Assembly: GCF_012939995.1 (NCBI RefSeq)
Contig: NZ_SPMZ01000050.1
Span: 1 to 50,417, forward strand
DNA length: 50,417 nucleotides
Reading direction: 5' to 3'
Source of the DNA: Candidatus Competibacter phosphatis
GTDB lineage: Bacteria > Pseudomonadota > Gammaproteobacteria > Competibacterales > Competibacteraceae
Part shown: positions 19,001 to 27,264 of the stretch, piece by piece
How positions within the stretch are numbered: the stretch's first letter is position 1
Layout of the letters: the number at the start of each line of letters is the position of its first letter
Notes under the pieces: generated by a model
Told to the model about the DNA's origin: nothing
Database searches by the model: none
The model's input: the letters and a program-made list of their open reading frames with translations, nothing else
Program-made: the position numbers and the translations under genes

Positions 19001-19277
19001 CATCGGCGACGAAATGAAAGGTATCGTGGAGCGCACTGCGCACATGACCAACCTGACGGGCCTGCAAGCGCAACGCTCGAAGAAAGTCATGGAAATCGCG
19101 CAAGCCTCCGCCGAAGGCGCGCGTCAAACAGTGGAACGTGCTGGCGGCGTGGTCAAGCTTAGCGAGGAATTGCAGGATGGCTCCCACCGGCTCAGCGAGC
19201 AGGTGCGGCAGTTCAAGATCGTCAACAGCGAGGCTCCAATCACGCCGATGGCGTCCACGAACTGGCAGGCCGGTTAA
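16026..19277 (+). CDS. mcp: Methyl-accepting chemotaxis protein with very large double sensor region
   Basis: A 1083-residue receptor. The first membrane segment is at about 17-37. A periplasmic region of about 530 residues follows, in which Cache-like sequence appears twice ([12 protein letters not shown] near 165 and [11 protein letters not shown] near 375, each followed by a second strand-rich half), so it looks like tandem Cache domains. The second membrane segment is at about 573-598, then HAMP ([13 protein letters not shown]) and a long signalling coiled coil whose tip [18 protein letters not shown] binds CheA/CheW. GGAGG lies seven bases upstream. This is the only receptor in the window and presumably the input of the adjacent CheA. 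The ligand is unknown. Confidence 0.9.
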   Translation: MNKLWLWFNNQSLRVKLITLFLITGLIPFGVAVYYALNQASQVLEAQIVQATEGVRDARKLLAANYFNNRTVGATMMAQSVKDFWVEALSKQQALHDAKKKSIEQYFADFYKAVEDTRQNPSTVDDLKRLTAALAKGLDSPEYKQANTVAQKNVAAIAHLTGGSEVMLIDAAGNAVFASAGKGDLGGNVKTGSLKDSGLARLFNKTHDRVGIEDYSAYEGAGNALTAFIGGPIVDGNGQYLGMLAFEIPTEFIDSIMQDRTGMTESFESYLVGKFGDRVTLRSDRVVLKGKIGDPKAGADVDAIMAGKSGYEMKRGEIDKVFKLTLYAPLQIAGLQWGIITAGTMEQLFTPANFENTKTSYYQDYIKRFDISDLLLVAPDGEVFYSVAHRADYLTNLVNGSYSDTNLAKLFRKVRDSKQIGFADFETYAPWNNEARGFIAVPVISQGEVLMVMIEHVSAAETNKLMADRSGLGKSGDSYLIGSDKLARSDSLQDSARNVKDSFADPNKHLIVNASVDAIVAGKTSEINEFYQDYRGHRVVGAFTTIDALGSKWIVFVKQDLTEAFEPVTALRNAMTVMAVVVAVAVALLALFVAGLIARPITRMAGTITQIAANRDLTLAVPVESKDEIGRMSAAFNQMMQVVRNAFGVVSSTATVVDTSTSEVAKRASANRERARVEAEQSETAAKIISEMGATAGEVSQASVAQKEAADRSNTTVVSLLKAMQDVATSATAQNQEVNTTMDRVAEMGQTGAKVVETARQQGEKVVDVTQSVNQIAQAVEEMNKAVAQATEYGRSVAQAAEAGSRSVASTVSGMRSIAESSEQISEIIGVITEIAEQTNLLALNAAIEAARAGAHGRGFAVVADEVGKLAQRASEAAKEITRLIKDSTARVSEGTKLSDEAQQALVKIDESGKINMQAIEGIAKTAGLLVSNTQQVRNLVSELNALAQQIAGMAGEQGSRREAAQKALATLLEQSRIIAQLVTEANQGASAIGDEMKGIVERTAHMTNLTGLQAQRSKKVMEIAQASAEGARQTVERAGGVVKLSEELQDGSHRLSEQVRQFKIVNSEAPITPMASTNWQAG

Positions 19278-19358
19278 AGCGGCGCCGGATCGAGCCATGG
19301 TCGGCTAGTAATCAGCCGACTGGCCCGGTCCGGAACGCAGACCCAAAGGAGCGCGAAA

Positions 19359-19899
19359 ATGGCTGATGTACATACGACCAGGCGAATGGATGAGGCTGAG
19401 GAGAAAGACCACCTCATGCAGTTGGTGGGCTTCATGAACGGCAAGGAAATGTTCGGCGTGGATATCCTGATGGTTCAGGAAATCATTCGAGGCGCGCCGA
19501 TCACCGCCGTGCCCAATACGCCAGCCTTCGTTGAAGGGGTCACCAACTTGCGAGGCAACATCATCCCGGTGATCGACTTGCGCAGACGACTGAGTTTACC
19601 GACTGATCGGGAAAAATCTGGCAAAAACTGGGTATTGATTCTGGACATCGCTGGCAGGGTCACCGGTTTTGTCGTGGATGCCGTGACCGAGGTTCTCAAG
19701 ATCGAGCGGGATTCCATCGAGCCGCCCCCCGAAATCGTCGTGGCGGGATTGGAGAGCCAATACGTTCAGGGGGGTTTGCGATATTGGCGAACGCTTGCTT
19801 ATCCTGCTCGATTTCAATCGTATTCTGCTGGTGGAGGAAATCAAGCGGCTCAAGGAAGTGAACATGGGCGGACAACGTTCGAGTGGTTTGGCGGGATAA
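19359..19899 (+). CDS. cheW: CheW-type coupling protein, frame-broken at a G6 run
   Basis: The protein reads as CheW (QLVGFMNGKEMFGVDILMVQ, then FVEGVTNLRGNIIPVIDLRR, with the conserved Arg of NLRG). At GGGGGG (19769-19774) it leaves the frame. Removing one G restores GERLLILLDFNRILLVEE and a short tail ending LAG at 19897-19899, about 179 residues, the normal CheW length. As written the protein ends with an unlike 45-residue tail. CheW links the MCP tip to CheA. It sits directly between mcp and cheY. Confidence 0.85.
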
Positions 19900-19930
19900 T
19901 CGCAAGGAATGAGAGGCGTGGAGTAGGGCA

Positions 19931-20314
19931 ATGGGTATACGCATTCTGGTTGTTGACGATTCTTCGATGATGAGAAAATTGATTTCAAAAGTGTTGAAGC
20001 CGCCAGGCCATACGATTGTCGGAGAAGCCAAAAACGGCCTCGAAGCCTTGGAGCTTTACAAGTCGTTGCGACCGGATTTGGTGACCATGGATATTACCAT
20101 GGACGAGATGGACGGCCTGAGTGCCGCTCGGGAAATCCTGCGGCACGATAGCGCCGCTCGTATCCTGTTTCTTTCCAATCTGGAAGAGGAGAAATACCGC
20201 GACGATGTCAAACGGTTGCACGCCATAGGCTTCATCAACAAGCATAAATCGCAAGAAATTCTCAAGCTGATTGAAAATCTGGAAAGAACCGAGATAACTG
20301 GAATCGAGGATTAG
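19931..20314 (+). CDS. cheY: CheY-like single-domain response regulator
   Basis: A 127-residue stand-alone receiver. The acidic pair is Asp9/Asp10, phospho-Asp is 54 in VTMDITMDEMDG, the conserved Ser lies in LFLSNLEEE and Lys104 in FINKHK. The Lys is followed by His rather than the usual Pro. The gene is intact, starts 31 bases after cheW and ends 51 bases before cheA. It is the likely phosphate acceptor and diffusible output of this CheA. Whether it acts on flagella, pili or another target cannot be told; no motor genes are in the window. Confidence 0.9.
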   Translation: MGIRILVVDDSSMMRKLISKVLKPPGHTIVGEAKNGLEALELYKSLRPDLVTMDITMDEMDGLSAAREILRHDSAARILFLSNLEEEKYRDDVKRLHAIGFINKHKSQEILKLIENLERTEITGIED

Positions 20315-20365
20315 CCGGATCGCCCGATTCCAATCCTAATACCGCTTTTGATAGAAGAGCATCCC

Positions 20366-22791
20366 ATGATCGAGCTTGATCCATCGCTGATTAATGATTT
20401 TGTTGCCGAAGCTGGCGAGCATCTCGAAGAAATCGAATCGACGCTGCTGCGATTGGCGGATGATCCGGCTAATCAGGATCTGTTCAACACCATCTTTAGA
20501 CCAGTTCACACGATCAAGGGTGCCTCTCAATTCATGGGGCTGACCAGGATTGCCGCGCTTTCCCACAAACTGGAGGACCTGCTCGATTTGCTTCGCCAGG
20601 GAAAGAAGTCTTCGAGTCCAGGTATTGTGGAAACCCTGATCGTTGCGCGCGACCGCGTTGCCATGTTGGTGGCCGATCTGGCGAATTCCCAGACGGAGGA
20701 AACGCCGGTTGACGATCTGATTGCCTTGCTCGAACAGATCATCGAAGGGCGAGAAGAAACGGAAGAGACGGTGGAATCGTGGGAAGCGATGGAGATGGAT
20801 CCTGTCGCCGAAACCTCGGATCGATCTCCCATGTTCCCGCCCGAGCGGGAGATCGAAACCTATGAGGAAGAATACGACAAGGAGTTGTTTGCTATATTCC
20901 TGCAGCAATTGCAGGAAAAACTGGATTTTTTGGGCACGCAAACCAGTATGCTGTCCACCGCGACCGATAAATTGGAGATTCTGGAGCAGTGTCTCAATTG
21001 CATTAATAGCCTCAGTTCTTCCGCCAATTACATGGGTTACCAAGCGCTGGCCCTGATTTACGAGCAGTGGTGCGATGAAATCCTCGCGGCCCAGCAGTTG
21101 GTCGCGCTGGATCAGGAAGTTTCCATGGACTTCATGGAGACCTACACGGCCAGAGTGATCAAGCTCTTTCCTCAGTACGGTGACCGCTTACTACATGGAG
21201 ATGAACCGCTGGTGGCGCCTTCAAGCGTTGGCGGAGGTGACGCGCTGGAGATCGTCGAGGAATCCTTACCGAAAGATCGCTCGGAAGACGAGGAATTACC
21301 GACGAAATTGACTGAAACTCTGGCCTCTTCCGTGAAAACGGGCCTGGATCAGGCCGAGCCGGTGCTTGCCAAGCAGCAAGTGGAGCCTGCCACGGATGCG
21401 GGGCTGGCTGGGGAAGTGGAGAACGAGCCCCAGAAGACAGACTTGCCTCAGGGCACCGGTGAGCGGGTATTGAAGAAAAGCGTGCGAGTGGATGCGCACA
21501 AAATCGACATGCTGATGAATCAGGTGGGGGAACTGATCGTCGATCGTTCCTATTTTTTTTCAGTTGTTTAACGAGATGAGAAATCTTCAGCAGCATCTGA
21601 AAGTCAATGCCGGACTCGATCCAAAGGAAATGAAGCTGCTTAGGGCTTTTACCTATCGATTGGGCGAGGCCATCGTTTCCCTGAGCCGGACTTCCAACGA
21701 ACTCCAGGAAGGAGTAATGAAAGTGCGGATGTTGCCAATCGCCCAACTTTTCAATCGTTATCCCCGTTTGATTCACGATCTCACCCGGAGTACCACCAAA
21801 CAGGTGCAACTGGAAATTCGGGGCGAGGAAACGGAACTGGACCGGATGATTATCGAAGAAATCTCTGACCCATTGATTCATCTGATCCGGAATGCGGTCG
21901 ATCATGGTTTCGAGACTGTGGCGGAGCGTAAACGCTCGGGTAAACCACCAACTGGTACGCTGCTTCTTGAAGCTTATCATGAAAGCAATCATATCGTCAT
22001 CGAGATTACCGATGACGGTCGAGGCATGGATCCTGAATTAATCAAGTCCAAGGCTTTGGAAAAGAGATTACTTTCCAAGGAAGAATTAGAACGGATGGGA
22101 AGTCGAGAATTGCTTCGACTGATAATGACACCCGGTTTCTCGACAGCTTCGGAGGTGACCAATACTTCCGGTCGTGGGGTAGGCATGGATGTAGTGAAGA
22201 AGAATATCGAAAAATTGAATGGCATGATTGATATTGAATCCACTCTCGGCCTTCAAACACGAATTCGACTGAAGATTCCGCTGACATTGGCGATCATCGC
22301 GGCGTTGATGGTGCGGGTTGGCGATAATCTGTTTACCGTGCCATTGGCCAATGTCGAAGAAACGCTGCGGATTTTTTCCAAGGAAATCACGACGGTGGAG
22401 GGCACGGAGGTCATTCATCTTCGTGGTAGAACCACGCCGATATTCCGTCTATCGGTTTTGTTCAATATCCCATCAAGCTATCAGGAAAGCGATAAGTTTT
22501 TCGTGGTCATCGTCAATGCCGGATTGCGGAAAATTGGACTGGTGGTGGATGAATTGCTGGGACAGGAAGAAGTAGTGATCAAACCACTGGTTGATTATTT
22601 GCAAGAAAAAAAGTGGTTTGTCCGGTGCTACAATTATCGGCGATGGTCGGGTTTCTCTGATCTTGGATGTATACGAACTGGCAAATATTGCCATGAATCG
22701 GCAGGTTGCCCGATATCAGGAATTAAACCTGGACAGACGGAAAGCCAATATTGATAAAACCGGTTATCCAGCAGCAGGCAAGTTGAATTAA
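20366..22791 (+). CDS. cheA: CheA-type histidine kinase with a second, degenerate HPt-like domain; two homopolymer frame breaks
   Basis: Residues 1-110 are an HPt domain with phospho-acceptor His48 in RPVHTIKGAS. Residues about 170-280 resemble a second HPt domain, but the His motif is replaced (INSLSSSANYMGYQAL), so it cannot be phosphorylated. The dimerisation helices start near VDAHKIDMLMNQVGELI, the ATPase has LIRNAVDHGFE (N box), DDGRGMD and TSGRGVGMD (G boxes), and a CheW-like regulatory domain ends the protein. The frame breaks at T8 (21553-21560) and at A7 (22606-22612); deleting one base in each restores a single protein of about 807 residues ending AAGKLN. No separate P2 domain is evident. 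Confidence 0.85.
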
Positions 22792-22873
22792 GCTGCTCAA
22801 ATCCAACCTTGTTATTGGGCGATATTCTGGTTGCCTCTGAGCTGCTTTGCTCCCGATCGGTGGAGAGTTCAAA

Positions 22874-23936
22874 ATGGTGGAAAAAATAAAAGTCCTGGTG
22901 GTGGACGATGCCGCTTTCATGGTCAAGGCAGTTAGCGAACTACTCGAATCCGATCCAGGAATCAAGATCGTCGGGCATGCCAGGAACGGTCTGGAGGGTT
23001 TGGAAAAAAATAAAAACATTGCGGCCTGATGTGATCACGCTTGACATGGATATGCCGGTGATGGACGGTATCACAACCATTCGTCATATCATGATCGAAG
23101 CGCCAGTTCCTGTCGTGGTGCTGAGTTCGCTATTCAGCGATGGCAACATTACCTTTGAGGCGTTACGATTGGGTGCGGTGGACTTTCTGCCCAAGCCATC
23201 AGGAGCTATTTCCCACGATATCCATCGTGCCAAACAACAATTGATTGATCGGGTCAAACTGGCGGCTGTGGTGAATTTGCATAATGTCCGTCGGGTCAAG
23301 TTAAATCGCTGGGATAGTCGTGAGGATTTAGCTGAGCGTTATGGATTTCAATCGCTCGATTATTTATTGGCCATAGGTACTACACTGGGTGGACCGAATA
23401 CATCCTTGCGTCTGTTTTGCAATCTTTCACCAAAACTACCCATTGCGGCGGTAGTCGTACAGGAAATCTCTCCAAAAAATATTGCCGGCCTTCGTAAAAA
23501 AAATTTGATGAGTATGTTCCTTGGAAAGTAGAGGTTGCTCGTGACGGAGCAGTTTTGGAACAAGGCGTTTGTTATGTCAGTTCCTATGAAAATACGATTA
23601 CCTTTCAAGTGAATTCCAATCGAGAGGTCTGCTTGCAGATCGGTACGGCATCGGATAAACCATTGGATGCGTTATTCTCATCGACAGCAGATATTTTTTG
23701 GACGCCATGCCATCGGACTTTTATTGACTGGAATTGGCAATGATGGTACGGAAGGCTTTGCTAAAGTCAAGAAAAATTCCGGTACCACCATCGCACAAGA
23801 AGTAGAGACTTGTGTTTACCCCAATTTGATTCAATGTGCCGTAGAGCGAGGAGTTGTGGACTGGGTGGTGAACGAAAACGAACTGTCTACCACCATAGCG
23901 GCGCTGATAGAAAATACTGCTCATGCCGAGGTGTGA
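22874..23936 (+). CDS. Second CheB-like protein with lost catalytic residues; three homopolymer frame breaks
   Basis: The receiver begins IKVLVVDDAAFM and continues, after an A7 break (23004-23010), into LRPDVITLDMDMPVMDG. The methylesterase-like domain follows, with breaks at A8 (23496-23503) and T6 (23694-23699). The catalytic region reads AIGTTLGGP in place of IGASTGGP (Ser replaced by Thr) and VVQEISPKN in place of VVQHMPPGF (His replaced by Glu); only Asp in GIGNDGTEG remains. It is therefore likely inactive as a methylesterase, like the first copy. GGAGAG lies seven bases upstream of the ATG. It is followed by the ABC permease gene. Confidence 0.75.
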
Positions 23937-23952
23937 GGTTGGAATTATCGGT

Positions 23953-24783
23953 ATGAACAGGCCGCTAGCCCATTATTGTCACCTCATGATCAGTGAGCGC
24001 ATGCCAAAACTGATGATATGGTGTTACGACAATCGACGTACTGTTTTGCCCTTCATCACGCTTGCAGTAATGCTCCTGATTTGGGAGTTGACAGCCCGGT
24101 ATAGCGGTTGGAGTCCCCATGTTTTTCCCAGTCCATCGAAAGTGGTGTACAGCATGGGAGAGTTGATCGCTAACGGTGCTCTTTTGCGACACTCGATCGC
24201 CAGCCTGTTTCGAGTGACAGTGGGATTCTATTTAGCAGTCATCTTTGCCATACCCTTGGGCATTTTCCTGGGGCGGATGGAAATCTTCAATCTGATGCTG
24301 AACCCACTTATTCAGTTTTTACGGCCTATATCACCGCTGGCCTGGATTCCCTTGGCGGTGCTGTGGTTCGGAATCGGAGATAAGCCCGCTGTTTTTCTGA
24401 TCTTCCTCTCCTGTTTTTTTCCCTCTTGTGGTGGCCACGGCGATAGCGGCTCATGCCATTTAATCCGATTTTTTTTCCAAGTTGCCGCCAATTTTAAATT
24501 TAACCATTGGGAAACCATCACTAAAATTATCCTTCCCGCTATTATGCCGAACGTATTGACAGCTTTGCGCCTCACGATGGGGATTGGGTGGTTGGTTGTC
24601 GTGGCTGCGGAAATGCTGGCGGTCCGCTCTGGTTTGGGGTATCTGATTCTGGATTCCAGAAATGCCTTAAGGATGGATTACGTCATGGTGGGTATGATGA
24701 TGATCGGGTTACTCGGAATCGTGCTCGATGAGTTGATGCGACGATTGGTGCATCTACATCCGTCGTTGCAGAGGCCTTACTAG
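23953..24783 (+). CDS. ABC transporter permease, SsuC/TauC/NrtB type, with three compensating insertions
   Basis: An inner-membrane permease of about 276 residues. It has a first membrane segment FITLAVMLLIWELTA, the family motif FPSPSKVVYSMGEL, several further helices, and the cytoplasmic coupling loop ending ITKIILPAIMPNVLTALRL. Between about 24412 and 24478 the frame is scrambled. Removing one T from the T7 after CCTG, one from CCATTTAAT and one from the T8 near 24470 restores ATAIAAHAINPIFFQVAANFKFN, close to the family. The three insertions cancel, so the reading stays open. It is the first gene of the importer and follows the second CheB-like gene by 16 bases. Confidence 0.8.
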   Translation: MNRPLAHYCHLMISERMPKLMIWCYDNRRTVLPFITLAVMLLIWELTARYSGWSPHVFPSPSKVVYSMGELIANGALLRHSIASLFRVTVGFYLAVIFAIPLGIFLGRMEIFNLMLNPLIQFLRPISPLAWIPLAVLWFGIGDKPAVFLIFLSCFFPSCGGHGDSGSCHLIRFFFQVAANFKFNHWETITKIILPAIMPNVLTALRLTMGIGWLVVVAAEMLAVRSGLGYLILDSRNALRMDYVMVGMMMIGLLGIVLDELMRRLVHLHPSLQRPY

Positions 24784-24839
24784 CGAAAATGATCGTACAT
24801 CCAGCATGACCTGGATTGTTCCGGTTTTTCTCCAATAAG

Positions 24840-25658
24840 ATGACAAGAGTAGCGAGCAACACCGTGGGGCACATCCTGATTCAAGACGTATGCAAATCAT
24901 ACAAGAACCGGCGGCTTGAACGCCGTGGTCCCCACGATTTGTATCAGCCTAACGAGATGATGCATGTTTTGGATCACATCAGTCTCGAATTTCTGGAAGG
25001 TGAAATGGTGTGCCTGTTGGGTCCTTCCGGCTGTGGGAAATCGACTTTGCTGCGCATTATTGCGGGCTTTGATACGCCGGCCTCGGGTGAGGTTACGATT
25101 GATGGTGAAAAGGTGCGTGGTCCCAGCCCACACCATATCTTTGTTTTTCAGCACAGTGGCTTGCTACCCTGGATGACGGTCTGGCAAAACGTCGAATTGG
25201 GTGTGCGAAACGTGGGGGATGTTCGGGCAAGAGGGGAAATAATCCAGGAAAATATTGATATGGTCGATCTGACCGGTTTTGAGCAGCACTATCCCTATCA
25301 ATTATCGGGAGGGATGCAGCGCCGGGCCGAATTGGCAAGAGCGCTGGCTGCGAACCCGGATGTCCTGATCATGGATGAGCCTTTTAACGGCCTGGATTTC
25401 CTGAGTCATATGAAAATTCGCGAGGAAATCGTCAATATGCATGAACTATTGCGCAAGACCACTTTGGTCGTGACTCATGATATCGACGATGCCTTGTTAA
25501 TGGGTGATCGAGTTGTGGTCATGAGTGGCAGGCCCGCCCAAGTCACATTGAATCGCCAACTCGATTTTCCACACCCGCGTGATCCCAAGAAAAATACGGT
25601 TTTGGGCGACGCTCGCGATGAGTTGTTCCTAATGCTCGGAGTGAGTTATGCCATCTGA
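24840..25658 (+). CDS. ABC transporter ATP-binding protein, SsuB/TauB/NrtD type
   Basis: A 272-residue ATPase with Walker [10 protein letters not shown], signature LSGGMQRR, Walker B LIMDEPFNGLD and switch His in VVTHDIDDALLMGD. The Q-loop segment FQHSGLLPWMTVWQNV (Leu-Pro-Trp) is characteristic of the nitrate/sulfonate/taurine subfamily. An insert of about 15 residues (NRRLERRGPHDLYQ) near residue 25 is unusual. ATG 24840 is my choice; a TTG at 24816 is possible. Its stop lies inside the start region of the binding-protein gene, so the two are coupled. Confidence 0.88.
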   Translation: MTRVASNTVGHILIQDVCKSYKNRRLERRGPHDLYQPNEMMHVLDHISLEFLEGEMVCLLGPSGCGKSTLLRIIAGFDTPASGEVTIDGEKVRGPSPHHIFVFQHSGLLPWMTVWQNVELGVRNVGDVRARGEIIQENIDMVDLTGFEQHYPYQLSGGMQRRAELARALAANPDVLIMDEPFNGLDFLSHMKIREEIVNMHELLRKTTLVVTHDIDDALLMGDRVVVMSGRPAQVTLNRQLDFPHPRDPKKNTVLGDARDELFLMLGVSYAI

Positions 25659-26694
25659 ATGGATTCGCCACTGGCGTTTTCCCTTGGTTTGGCGTATTGC
25701 CATTGTCGCCGCTGGTTGGTTGATCCTGATTTCCTTATTGCACTATGCGTTTAACATGGAGCGTGACAGCAAAAGAATAGTGCGTTTGGGCTATATGCCG
25801 GTGATTAGCAATCTGGCGGCGCCATTGCTGGATTATGCCAGTCGGGATCAAGGCGATGTGCGGTTCGAGGCGTTGAAGTTTTCGTCTTTCGCGGAGATGG
25901 GGGAAGCGCTACGCAACGGCCTGATTGAAGCCGCTTTTATAATCGGACCCTTGGCTATCGTACTCAGGCAACAGGGAGAAGATGTCAAAGTGGTCTATAT
26001 CGGCAACCGGCACGAAAGCACGCTAGTCGCCAGGAAAGATTTACAGGTAACCACGCTAAATGATCTGATCGGCAAAACGATTGCTGTCCCCCTACGTTAT
26101 TCAGGACACAATCTGAGCATCCGCCAATCGATGGAAAAGCTCGGGCTAACCGGAAAAATAAAAGTGGTTGAAATGAACCCGCCGGATATGGCGGCCTCTT
26201 TAAGTGCCGGTTCCTTGGATGCGTATTATGTTGGCGAACCGTTTGCGGCTAAAACCTTGAAAAGTGGTGACGCCAGTTTGGTTTATTATGTCGAAGCGGT
26301 ATGGCCGAATTTTATTTGCAATTTGACTTTGGTCAAACAAAAATTTATTCAAGAAGAACCAGGCATTGTAAAATTACTGGTCGAGGGAGCCGCTCGTTCT
26401 GGAGTTTGGGCCGCTCAAAATACTGATGAGGCCGCCAGAATCGCCTCGCAATATTGGAATCAATCCGCTGAGTTGGTTCAATACGCCTTATCGACCCCCG
26501 CCAACCGAATTCGCTACGATCAGTTTATTCCAAGGCAGGAAGAAATGCAGCAGATGGCTGATTTGATGGTGCACTTTGGATTGTTGCCCAACGGCGATAT
26601 TACCGGTTTGGTGGAAGACCGGTTCGCGAAAGCGGCTAACCTGGCTGAAGTGACCAATATTGAAAGCATTCTCCAGCCATTGAAGTCGAAATGA
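25648..26694 (+). CDS. Membrane-anchored ABC substrate-binding protein, NrtA/SsuA-like
   Basis: A 348-residue periplasmic binding protein of the NMT1/SsuA fold. Residues 12-35 form an uncleaved-looking membrane anchor (WRIAIVAAGWLILISLLHYA) with no lipobox. The domain begins RIVRLGYMPVISNLAAP, with LIEAAFIIGPLAIVLRQ and LIGKTIAVPLRYSGHN as the binding-cleft loops. It overlaps the ATPase gene by 11 bases. The family takes up sulfonates, taurine, nitrate or thiamine precursors; the ligand cannot be decided. Its anchoring and its place at the end of the Che cluster suggest that it may also present ligand to the MCP. Confidence 0.85.
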   Translation: MPSEWIRHWRFPLVWRIAIVAAGWLILISLLHYAFNMERDSKRIVRLGYMPVISNLAAPLLDYASRDQGDVRFEALKFSSFAEMGEALRNGLIEAAFIIGPLAIVLRQQGEDVKVVYIGNRHESTLVARKDLQVTTLNDLIGKTIAVPLRYSGHNLSIRQSMEKLGLTGKIKVVEMNPPDMAASLSAGSLDAYYVGEPFAAKTLKSGDASLVYYVEAVWPNFICNLTLVKQKFIQEEPGIVKLLVEGAARSGVWAAQNTDEAARIASQYWNQSAELVQYALSTPANRIRYDQFIPRQEEMQQMADLMVHFGLLPNGDITGLVEDRFAKAANLAEVTNIESILQPLKSK

Positions 26695-26700
26695 TCTCGA

Positions 26701-27133
26701 TTATCTTGCTAAGTAATCCGCCATGTTTTCCAGGTACTTTTTGAGGGCTTTGTATTCATCCTCATAGATATCCAGAAATTTCACGCCGATTTCATATCCA
26801 TTGCCATCGGGGGGATGGAATCATCCAGACGACTTCCGCAATTGCAGTCAAGGGAGTATTTTCAACAGTTCCGGCCGAGTCATCGATGATCGATGCCACG
26901 CTCTTAACATAGCGCCGCCAGCCTTTTAGATTGATTTTCAAGCTCAGTCGGGTGCCAGGTTCATAAACATTGGCAACGGTAAATCCGATCCCACCTTTTG
27001 CTATATCTCGCAAAACTCCTGATTCGTCCACTTCGGTCGAAAATGGGTATTCAAGCTTGGTGATTGTTAAAGGAACCTCCTTTGGAAGTCTCGGGTAGTC
27101 GCGTTTGTCGTGATCGATTTGCGCTTGAGCCAT
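26701..27133 (-). CDS. PilZ-domain protein (c-di-GMP receptor type), frame-broken at a six-base C/G run
   Basis: A small protein of about 143 residues after correction. The N-terminal RDYPR fits the RxxxR motif and LRDIAKGGIGF is the D/NxSxxG motif with Ser replaced by Ala. At six C on the coding strand (26809-26814) the written frame ends soon after in PRWQWI. Removing one base gives GNGYEIGVKFLDIYEDEYKA and a C-terminal helix stopping at 26701. ATG 27133 begins MAQAQIDHDKRDYP. It is convergent with the transporter, next to a Che cluster, so a role in motility or adhesion output is plausible but inferred. Confidence 0.75.
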
Positions 27134-27264
27134 GGGGTGTTCCTCGGATTTTGATGATCGGATTCCTATTATTATATTTTTGCGATGAGGGAGCTTCAAG
27201 AATAAACTGTATTAATATGAGGCGCATGCCAGTCATCCTTGACTGGAGTGTTGTGTTCCGCTGT

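Noticed and set aside
21553..23700. cheA and the second cheB as true pseudogenes
   Set aside because: Apart from single homopolymer bases the sequences keep conserved folds throughout, so error is more likely than decay.
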